Positions 7,778 to 13,841 of a DNA stretch of 16,594 nucleotides are shown here, piece after piece. Source of the stretch: WTAW01 sp050115915 (lineage in GTDB: Bacteria; Acidobacteriota; Aminicenantia; Aminicenantales; Aminicenantaceae); NCBI GenBank assembly GCA_050115915.1, contig JASFPP010000073.1:1-16594 (forward strand), given 5' to 3'. Every line of letters starts with the position of its first letter. Position 1 is the first letter of the stretch. A program made the position numbers and the translations under genes. Under the pieces are notes generated by a model. It was not told the DNA's origin. It made no database searches and saw only the letters and a program-made list of their open reading frames with translations.

Positions 7778-8560
7778 ATGAACAACAATAAACCAAAAAT
7801 AGGAATTTATGAACTCACAGGCTGTGCGGGAGATGCCCTCCTTATTCTTGATTGTGAAGAGGAGCTCCTGGATATCTTTCAAGCGGCTGATATCCAATCT
7901 TTCCTCATGGCCAAAAGTGATAATATCGATGGAGAGCTGGACGTCGCACTGGTCGAAGGATCGGTAACGACGGACAAAGAGATCGAGGAGCTGAAGGATA
8001 TCCGCAAAAGAGCAAAGATCGTTGTCGCCATAGGATTGTGCGCCACAGCGGGTGGTATACAGGCCTTGTTCACAGATCCCAAAGAATGGGAAGCTAACCT
8101 TAAGAAGGTTTATGGTGATGTGGAAATGACTCATGCAAAAGCCATACAGTCCAAGCCGATCGATGCTTATATTGACGTAGATTTTTATCTGCCGGGGTGT
8201 CCTATCAGTAAGACGCAGTTTTTGAATTTTTTCACGCGCTTGGTTGGAGGAAGTCCTCCGGAAAAATATCCCTACCCAGTCTGTGTGAGCTGTAAATACA
8301 ATGAAAATCAGTGTTTGCTCGTTCGGGGACTTCCCTGTTTGGGCCCCCTAACGGCAGCCGGATGCGGCGCTGTTTGCATCAATCATAATCTGCCCTGTTT
8401 GGGTTGCTGGGGACCGGTTGAAGGAGCGAATCCAACTTCTGAGTTCTATTTACTCAAAGAGAAAGGATTCAGTACAGAGTACATAAAGAAGGTCATGGCT
8501 AGTTATTCGGGCACAACGATCACACCATTCTTCGAACAATTGGAAAAGGAGAAATCATGA
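7778..8560 (+). CDS. hydD: Group 3b [NiFe] hydrogenase delta (small) subunit
   Basis: Small subunit of 260 residues that wires the NiFe site to the beta subunit through three Fe-S clusters. Proximal-cluster positions are Cys16, residue 19, Cys88 (GLCATAGG) and Cys141 (LPGCP). Residue 19, expected to be Cys in a C-x-x-C pair, is Asp here (TGCAGD). Cys26 lies nearby and could be an alternative ligand. The C-terminal part has eight cysteines for two more [4Fe-4S] clusters: 169, 172, 179, 187, 196, 200, 207 and 210 (PVCVSC, LPCLGP, AGCGAVC, PCLGC). There is no Tat signal, as expected for a cytoplasmic group 3 enzyme. The gene starts 10 bp after hydG with ribosome site AGGGGAAG, and its stop overlaps hydA by 4 bp. 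Confidence 0.94.
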   Translation: MNNNKPKIGIYELTGCAGDALLILDCEEELLDIFQAADIQSFLMAKSDNIDGELDVALVEGSVTTDKEIEELKDIRKRAKIVVAIGLCATAGGIQALFTDPKEWEANLKKVYGDVEMTHAKAIQSKPIDAYIDVDFYLPGCPISKTQFLNFFTRLVGGSPPEKYPYPVCVSCKYNENQCLLVRGLPCLGPLTAAGCGAVCINHNLPCLGCWGPVEGANPTSEFYLLKEKGFSTEYIKKVMASYSGTTITPFFEQLEKEKS

Positions 8561-10317
8561 AAGAAATAAGTGTAAATCCTATGGCTCGGGTTGAAGGCAA
8601 TGGGGGCATATCGGCCACTATAGATGGAAAGGCAGTCACAGACGTAAAGTTCACGATTAATGAAGGCCCCCGTCTCATCGAGAGATTAACTGTGGGAAGG
8701 ACTCCAGATGAAGACGTCAGCATGTCGCCCCGGATCTGTGCCATTTGTTCGATCTCTCATAAGAATGGCGTGCTCCGAGCGATGGAGAATGCCCTCTCTG
8801 TGAAGGTCCCCCCGAAAGTTGAGCTGATGCGCGAATTGATGCATATGGGTGAGATGATCGAGAGTCATTCGCTCCATGTGTATTATCTTGCCCTGCCCGA
8901 TTATGTTGGATTTCCCAATGCCATTGCCATGGCATCCAAGTACGACCTCGAAGTCAAAATCGCTCTGGAGATGAAACATTTCGGAAACCATATCATGAAG
9001 TTGATCGGTGGACGGTACATTCATGGGGAGAATCCAGTGATCGGTGGTTTCGGAAGATTCCCGACTGAGAAGGAGTTGTATTGGATGAAGAGCCGGGCGA
9101 TCCAGTTTATGCCTTTTGTCCATAAAACATTGACTCTTTTCTGCGAGCTCAATTATCCCGATTGCCCTGAAGATGAGACTTTGTATGCTTGCTGCGAACC
9201 TGGAGATGGCCAGTACGGTTTTTGGGGTGATGAAATTGTGTTGTCCAACGGAGAAAAGTTCTTTCGTGATGACTACAAACAATTGACCAACGAATTCGTC
9301 GTATCTCACTCCTATGCCAAGCGGAGCCGGTATAACGGTCAACCTTACTCAGTCGGCGCTCTTGCCCGCGTTAACGTTTTAGGCGAGCGGTTGAAGAATG
9401 AATCAGGCAAGATGTACAAAAAGTATTTCAACGAGCGCTGGAAGACCAATCCTCTCTATCACAATGCGGCTCAGGCCCTTGAAATTCTCTACTGCTTCGA
9501 GAGGATTCCAGAATTGGTCGACGAAATAGTCCAATATCCTGAAGATCCTCCCATCGTTCCCTACACAACTAAAGAAGGGGCTGGCACAGGAATAGTCGAG
9601 GCCCCCCGTGGACTTCTTATTCATCATCATGAAATCAAGGACGGATGTGTCAGTCATGTGGATATCGTTACTCCCACGGCCCAAAACGCCGAAGATATCG
9701 AGCGATACTGTTATATTGCAGCTCAAAAACTTCTTGATGGCGGGAAAAAGGAAGAGGAAATCAGCGATCGTTTGGAACTCGTTGTGAGGGCCTTTGATCC
9801 TTGTATTAGCTGTTCCGCTCACATGGCCGAAGTTAAAAAAGCTCCGTCAGACGATTGGAAGAATAAACTCCACAGAATAGCGGATAAGGATGCGCCGGTT
9901 TTCATTGGCGTTGGAAATCCTGATCGGTCGGATGATGGTGTGGGTATCCAGCTCGCCCTCGAATTGAGGAAACAGGGAGACTATGATGTGTTCTTGGGAT
10001 CTGAGATCGCAGAAGATGAGGACTTATGGAAAGAGAATGCTCATCGGCATTTTATATTTCTCGATGCGGTCGATTTCCAGGAAGAAACTGGAAAAGTAAC
10101 TCTCCTTGCGATGAATCATGTGCTCAATAATATGGCTCTGAGTCATAAGTTCTTACCGATTGTTTCGGGCATGATGAATTATGAGCAGCTAAAAAATTCC
10201 TATATGTTAGGGATACAGCCGCAATCTATCGTCGATGGAGACACAATCAGCGATCCGGTGAAAAAGGCCATGGATGCTGTCCTTGCCGAATTGGTGAATG
10301 GGAAAAATTCGAATTAA
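8557..10317 (+). CDS. hydA: Group 3b [NiFe] hydrogenase alpha (large) subunit fused to a maturation protease domain
   Basis: Catalytic subunit of 586 residues; group 3 large subunits are usually near 420-450. Residues 1-422 form the NiFe subunit: RVEGNG near the N-terminus, L1 motif RICAICSISH (Cys61, Cys64, His68; Ala where Gly is common), the APRG loop (Arg351) and L2 motif DPCISCSAH (Cys416, Cys419, His422). These supply the four cysteine ligands of the NiFe site. Large subunits are normally made with a short C-terminal tail removed after this His/Arg. Here residues 423-445 form a linker and about 446-586 a HybD/HycI-type endopeptidase: GVGNPDRSDDGVG with Asp460, FLDAVDF with Asp503 and LSHKF with His530, matching the three metal-binding positions of the family. 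Self-cleavage after His422 is inferred. Ribosome site AAGGAG precedes the ATG, which overlaps the hydD stop. No hyp maturation genes are in the window. Confidence 0.95.
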   Translation: MKEISVNPMARVEGNGGISATIDGKAVTDVKFTINEGPRLIERLTVGRTPDEDVSMSPRICAICSISHKNGVLRAMENALSVKVPPKVELMRELMHMGEMIESHSLHVYYLALPDYVGFPNAIAMASKYDLEVKIALEMKHFGNHIMKLIGGRYIHGENPVIGGFGRFPTEKELYWMKSRAIQFMPFVHKTLTLFCELNYPDCPEDETLYACCEPGDGQYGFWGDEIVLSNGEKFFRDDYKQLTNEFVVSHSYAKRSRYNGQPYSVGALARVNVLGERLKNESGKMYKKYFNERWKTNPLYHNAAQALEILYCFERIPELVDEIVQYPEDPPIVPYTTKEGAGTGIVEAPRGLLIHHHEIKDGCVSHVDIVTPTAQNAEDIERYCYIAAQKLLDGGKKEEEISDRLELVVRAFDPCISCSAHMAEVKKAPSDDWKNKLHRIADKDAPVFIGVGNPDRSDDGVGIQLALELRKQGDYDVFLGSEIAEDEDLWKENAHRHFIFLDAVDFQEETGKVTLLAMNHVLNNMALSHKFLPIVSGMMNYEQLKNSYMLGIQPQSIVDGDTISDPVKKAMDAVLAELVNGKNSN

Positions 10318-10334
10318 CGCTATGGGTTGAGACA

Positions 10335-10706
10335 ATGATGAACTCAGAAAAAAGAATTCTGATCATCGATCCGGATGAGGATGATAGGAATGTCATGGCG
10401 ACATTCTTGAGGCAACAAAATTTTTCTGTGGATACGGGAAAAGGGCTTTCGGATGCTCTCAAAAAAATTTCCGATGATTCCTATGATTGTCTCATAATGG
10501 ATGTGGATCTCCCAGAGATGAAAGGTTTCGATGCTGTGCAGATCTTCCGGAACATCGATCCGAAGATCAGGGTCATTATGACGGCCAAAAAAAACAGCAT
10601 GGAGCTCGAGTCGAAAATTCGGGAGCAAGACATTTACTACTATTTCATTAAATCTTTTGGCAAAGATGAGTTAAAATTAGTCATCGATAATGCTCTTAAC
10701 CAATAA
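10335..10706 (+). CDS. Stand-alone response-regulator receiver protein
   Basis: CheY-like single receiver domain of 123 residues with no output domain. Acidic residues Asp12 and Asp14 (IIDPDEDD), phospho-acceptor Asp56 (LIMDVDLPE), Thr83 and Lys106 are all present, so it should be phosphorylatable. It could act as a relay or phosphate sink, or bind a target protein directly. It starts 17 bp after hydA, probably as part of the same transcript; two successive ATGs (10335 and 10338) are possible starts and no strong ribosome site is visible. The partner is unknown; the receiver-kinase two genes downstream is the nearest candidate. Confidence 0.9.
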   Translation: MMNSEKRILIIDPDEDDRNVMATFLRQQNFSVDTGKGLSDALKKISDDSYDCLIMDVDLPEMKGFDAVQIFRNIDPKIRVIMTAKKNSMELESKIREQDIYYYFIKSFGKDELKLVIDNALNQ

Positions 10707-10717
10707 AGGAGAATAAA

Positions 10718-11128
10718 ATGGAAAAAACACAGGCAAAAAAAATTATGGTGATCGACGACGATCCAGATTACAGAGAGGCTGTGACAACAATCTTAAAATC
10801 AGCGATGTATGACGTTGTTGTCGCTTCGAATCCGAAGGAAGGCAAAGAGAGAGTCCTCGAAGAGAAGCCCGATCTGATCCTTCTCGACATCATGATGGAC
10901 AGTCTTTTTGATGGATTTTCTCTATGCAATGCCGTCAAGACGTCCAAGGAATTCGAGGAACTCAAAGACACGCCGATTATCTTTGTCTCAGCTGTCAAGG
11001 AATTGACCGGTTCCAGATTTCAGTTCGATGGTATGGAGCAAGGGATGGCAGGGCCTGATGATTATATCGACAAGCCTGTCAAACCCGACGAACTTCTCGC
11101 ACGTGTCGCCAAACTTTTGGAGAAGTAA
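10718..11128 (+). CDS. Stand-alone response-regulator receiver protein with extended C-terminal loop
   Basis: Single receiver domain of 136 residues. Asp13-15 (VIDDDPDY), phospho-acceptor Asp57 (LILLDIMMD), Ser91 in the Thr/Ser switch position and Lys119 (DKPVKPDELL) are present. The stretch between beta-4 and beta-5 (about 94-116) is longer than in CheY and Gly/Met-rich, as is the loop after the phosphorylated Asp (DSLFDG), which suggests a specialised partner surface. There is no DNA-binding domain. It lies 11 bp after the preceding receiver gene with a good ribosome site (AAGGAG), so the two are translated from one message. The function is unknown beyond phosphotransfer. Confidence 0.9.
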   Translation: MEKTQAKKIMVIDDDPDYREAVTTILKSAMYDVVVASNPKEGKERVLEEKPDLILLDIMMDSLFDGFSLCNAVKTSKEFEELKDTPIIFVSAVKELTGSRFQFDGMEQGMAGPDDYIDKPVKPDELLARVAKLLEK

Positions 11129-11189
11129 TCCGAACACATTCTTGAAGACAGACAGGGACTCTATTGCCCCGGATAGAAAAGGATTTTAG

Positions 11190-12299
11190 ATGGATAAAGC
11201 GAAATTTAAAGTGCTCGTGATTGATGATGAAGCCTCCATGAGGGACTCCTGCCGTATGATTCTGGAGAAGGAAGGTTTCGATACGGATACAGCGGAAAAT
11301 GGCATCATTGGGCTTGAAAAGATCGAAGCGAACAGACCGGATTTTGTGATCATCGACCTCAAAATGCCCCGTATGAGTGGACAAGAAGTGTTAGAAAAAG
11401 TCCGAGAGATCGATCGGGATATCATCCCGATTGTCATTACAGGATATGCCACAGTGGAATCTGCCGTTGAGGCGATGAAAAAGGGCGCGTATGACTTCCT
11501 GCCCAAACCCTTTTCTCCAGAAGAGCTCAGGATCATCATGAGGCGGGGGCTCGAGAGAAAAAAGCTCATTCGGGAAACCAAAAGACTCCGGAAAGAAAAG
11601 AAACTCATGGAGGAAAATTTTGTAACGATGGTGTCTCATCAGTTGCGAAGTCCACTTGTTGCCATCGTTCAGTATTTTGAAATCATCCTTGCAGGAATGG
11701 TTGGAGATGTCGAAGACAAACAGAGAGAGATGATCCTCAAAGCCAAAGAGAGGTCGGAAGGTCTGCTGAACTTGATCAATGACTGGCTGAGTATTGCGAG
11801 GATGAATGGTGGGCAGATTGTTGAAAATCAAAAACCGACATCATTAAAAGAGATTTTATCCAAAATTGTTGATTTTTTACAGCCCGTTGCTAAAGAAAAG
11901 AATGTTTCACTGAAACTTGAGGCAGCATCTGGTGATGATGTGATACTAGGGGATTCAGAATCGCTGGAACAACTGTTTGTTAACCTGATCGCCAACGCGA
12001 TCGAATACAACAAACCCGAGGGGAGTGTTTCAGTTTCTCTTGATGATTTGGAGGACTCGATTCAAGTTGATATCGAAGACACCGGCGTCGGCATCGCTCC
12101 TGAACACATTCCCCTGATATTTGATCAGTTTTACCAGATAGACAGGAGCAAAAGGAAAGGGGATAAAGGATCTGGGCTGGGTTTGGCTATTGCCAAAAAG
12201 ATTGCTGAAGCCCACCGGGGTTCTATCCAGGTCTCTAGCGAATTAGGAAAAGGGAGTATCTTTACGGTTACTTTTCCTAAGACGGAGAAGAAGAATTAG
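11190..12299 (+). CDS. Soluble hybrid: N-terminal receiver plus histidine kinase
   Basis: Cytoplasmic protein of 369 residues without membrane helices. The receiver at 1-120 has Asp12-13, phospho-acceptor Asp56, Thr84 and Lys106. A coiled coil (about 122-143) joins it to a HisKA domain with His150 (SHQLRSPL). The ATPase domain (about 215-366) has N-box Asn269 (LIANAIEY), G1 box DTGVG (298-302) and G2 box GSGLGLA. The receiver closely resembles NtrC-type receivers (TGYATVESAVEAMKKGA, KPFSPEELR) although its output is a kinase, so phosphorylation of the receiver probably tunes the kinase. It lies 61 bp after the preceding receiver gene, with AAAGGA before the ATG. It probably forms a relay with the two stand-alone receivers. 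Confidence 0.94.
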   Translation: MDKAKFKVLVIDDEASMRDSCRMILEKEGFDTDTAENGIIGLEKIEANRPDFVIIDLKMPRMSGQEVLEKVREIDRDIIPIVITGYATVESAVEAMKKGAYDFLPKPFSPEELRIIMRRGLERKKLIRETKRLRKEKKLMEENFVTMVSHQLRSPLVAIVQYFEIILAGMVGDVEDKQREMILKAKERSEGLLNLINDWLSIARMNGGQIVENQKPTSLKEILSKIVDFLQPVAKEKNVSLKLEAASGDDVILGDSESLEQLFVNLIANAIEYNKPEGSVSVSLDDLEDSIQVDIEDTGVGIAPEHIPLIFDQFYQIDRSKRKGDKGSGLGLAIAKKIAEAHRGSIQVSSELGKGSIFTVTFPKTEKKN

Positions 12300-12439
12300 G
12301 ATTCAGATCCACATCTAATAGTCTATTTCTAGACGGCGTTGCTTTCTTTCTCATTATGACAAAGTAAAGAGTAAATGCATCCCATCGTCTGAGTGCTCAA
12401 CAGGTGTTGAATTTGACTTTTGTGAATACCGTATTTAGA
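12300..12439 (+). other. Short intergenic region with weak hairpin
   Basis: GTCTA-TTTC-TAGAC (12321-12334) is a perfect 5-bp stem, but it is AT-rich and the T-rich stretch after it begins only about 7 bases later, so it is a poor intrinsic terminator. No convincing promoter was seen. Part of this region would be coding if the next gene began at its GTG at 12404. Confidence 0.35.
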
Positions 12440-12658
12440 ATGAATGACATGGGAAGTGATCGAGTTACATTAAAAATTCCACGCCCTCTTTATAACAAGA
12501 TCAAGGCAGTGATCGAGGAAAGCGGCTTCAGCAGCGTGAATGAGGTTGTCGTGTATGTCCTCCGGGATCTTGTTTCGGGAAGCAGAGATAAAAAAGAGCT
12601 TTCTGGAGAGGAAATAGAAGCCGTCCGACAAAGACTGAAAAGCCTTGGTTATTTCTAA
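12440..12658 (+). CDS. Small ribbon-helix-helix-like (CopG/Arc-type) protein
   Basis: Predicted protein of 72 residues from the ATG at 12440; alternatives are GTG at 12404 (84 residues) and ATG at 12449 (69 residues), and none has a clear ribosome site. The core has the pattern of a ribbon-helix-helix DNA-binding fold: a basic beta strand DRVTLKIPRPLY, a helix (NKIKAVIEESGF), the turn SSVNEVV and a second helix VVYVLRDLV. A polar linker and the tail EIEAVRQRLKSLGYF follow. Proteins of this fold bind palindromic operators as dimers, and a 15-bp palindrome lies 48 bp downstream. There is no toxin-like gene next to it, so an antitoxin role is not supported. The target is unknown. Confidence 0.65.
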   Translation: MNDMGSDRVTLKIPRPLYNKIKAVIEESGFSSVNEVVVYVLRDLVSGSRDKKELSGEEIEAVRQRLKSLGYF

Positions 12659-12800
12659 ATTTCCTGCCTTCAATTAAATTTTTCCTCATGTTTGTGTCTC
12701 CCTGGAGATCAGTGTGATCTGTATCCACTTTTGAGCTGGTCGCTGGGCTAAAACAAGATTACCTGGCGTAGGTGATATTTCGGAAATCCCATTTCTACCG
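12659..12800 (+). other. Intergenic region between the RHH-like gene and the porin remnant
   Basis: Contains the 15-bp palindrome listed separately. No ribosome site precedes the porin ATG at 12801, and the reading frame upstream of that ATG reaches a stop codon (12732-12734) without another usable start. No -35/-10 or -24/-12 promoter stood out. Confidence 0.5.
12706..12720. promoter_or_regulatory. 15-bp palindrome, candidate operator
   Basis: AGATCA-GTG-TGATCT is a perfect 6-bp inverted repeat around a 3-base spacer. It sits between a small ribbon-helix-helix-like gene and the porin remnant, where an operator would be expected. There is no T-run after it, so it is not an intrinsic terminator. 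The half-site TGTGATC recalls CRP/FNR sites, but the second half does not fit. Confidence 0.35.
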
Positions 12801-13758
12801 ATGGCGTGCATTTTACTACTGACAGGAATATCCGAGGCTGTGGGTGTCGATGAAAAATTAGATATCTCATCTGGGTCATCTTTAAAATTGAGTGCTTATA
12901 CGCAGGCGGGATATACGCGTTGGGAGAAGGATAAAAAGGGTTTCAGAATAAGACAGGCCAGAGTCATATTGAAAGGAGACATTCTTAAAAATATCGACTA
13001 CAAGCTTCAGATCGATGCCACTCAATCGCCCATTTTGCTCGATGCCAAGATCGGTATCTATCTATCTATCCCCTTATGCCAATCTATCTTTGGGTCAATT
13101 TAAGGTGCCATTCAGTATAGAGAATCTCATCTCAGGTTCAGAATTAGATACGATAAACCGTTCAAATACCGTTAACAAGCTCTGTCCGGCACGGGATATC
13201 GGAACTCAAGGGAGAGACATCGGTCTCATCATCAGCGGCATATACTCAATCGTAGAGTATACACTGGGAGTGTTCAATGGATCCGGGAAAAATAAAAAAG
13301 ATACCAACGACCAACTGGACATAGCTGGAAGATTGGTATTGACTCCTTTCAGATCTTTTTCAATAGGGCTTTCCTATTATAACGGCAGATATAATTCTGA
13401 GGCCGGCTTGCCTATTAAAGAAAATAATAGAACTGGAGTTGATATCCTTTTCCTGCCTGGACGATTCTCTCTGAAAGGAGAATATATTTTCGCAAGAGAT
13501 GATCAGGTAGAGAAATATGGCTGGTATATCCAAGGGGGATACTATCTGATAAAGAATAAACTCGAGGCTCTTGTGAAACACGATTTTTATAACAAGGACA
13601 GATCCATTGGAGGAAATCAACGTGTCGTCACCACATTGGGCTTCAACTATTTTTTTTCAGGAAAAACCAAATTTCAGGTCAATTATGAATATCGTAAAGG
13701 AGAGTTATATTTTTCCTCCAGAGGCGTAATTTTAGCACAAGTCCAAGCTGGTTTTTAA
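12801..13758 (+). pseudogene. OprO/OprP-type porin gene, frameshifted
   Basis: Outer-membrane beta-barrel porin of the phosphate-selective (OprO/P) type, broken into two frames. The first frame (12801-13103) has a short hydrophobic start ending in TGISEA, then SSLKLSAYTQAGY, FRIRQARVILKG and YKLQIDA, typical of these porins. The match then continues in the next frame (to the TAA at 13756) with YANLSLGQFKVPFSIENL, strands such as LVLTPFRSFSIGLSYY, and a C-terminal VQAGF ending in Phe as barrel proteins do. The break lies at (TATC)4, 13055-13070; with three copies the frame reads straight through to give about 317 residues. The signal peptide lacks the usual basic start and no ribosome site is visible, so the 5' end may be decayed too. 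It could be a pseudogene, a phase-variable gene in the off state or a sequencing error. Confidence 0.8.
13055..13070 (+). repeat. (TATC)4 tetranucleotide tract at the porin frame break
   Basis: Four tandem copies of TATC inside the porin reading frame, exactly where similarity moves from one frame to the next. One copy is 4 bp, so gain or loss of a single unit shifts the frame. Removing one copy gives IGIYLSPYANLSLG in one frame, which joins the two halves without loss. Confidence 0.85.
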
Positions 13759-13772
13759 GTAGAGGGGGAAAC

Positions 13773-13814
13773 ATGGATAAATTTTTGCATTTTTTATGCG
13801 TATTGACATTATGA
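13773..13814 (+). other. Tiny ORF with strong ribosome site (gene remnant or leader peptide)
   Basis: An ATG preceded by the purine-rich AGAGGGGGAA (13761-13770) opens a 13-codon frame, MDKFLHFLCVLTL, then TGA. The ribosome site is among the strongest in the window, and the peptide looks like the start of a signal peptide. It may be the 5' remnant of a decayed exported-protein gene or a leader peptide. Nothing downstream continues the frame. Confidence 0.25.
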
Positions 13815-13830
13815 AGTAATTTGGTAGTGT
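13803..13830 (+). promoter_or_regulatory. Possible promoter for the GAF-kinase/NtrC operon
   Basis: TTGACA (13803-13808), a perfect -35 hexamer, is followed after 16 bp by TAGTGT (13825-13830). That is a poor -10, but it carries an upstream TGG like an extended -10. The start would fall near 13837, only about 5 bases before the ATG at 13842, which itself has no ribosome site, so the message could be nearly leaderless. The -10 match is weak. Confidence 0.3.
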
Positions 13831-13841
13831 TATAAACGAGC

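Noticed and set aside
8686..9342. Long open frame on the minus strand opposite hydA
   Set aside because: It lies wholly inside a well-supported gene, has no recognisable domain and is a codon-bias shadow.
9823..9825. Internal ATG after the HydA L2 motif as the start of a separate protease gene
   Set aside because: No ribosome site precedes it, and the frame is continuous with HydA with no stop, so a fusion is the simpler reading. Internal initiation cannot be fully excluded.
12440..12658. RHH-like protein as an antitoxin of a toxin-antitoxin pair
   Set aside because: There is no toxin-sized gene directly beside it; only a porin remnant follows and a kinase gene precedes.
12713..12729. CRP/FNR-type site TGTGATCTGTATCCACT
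   Set aside because: Only the first half matches the consensus; the second half lacks TCACA. The tighter 15-bp palindrome overlapping it is the better description.
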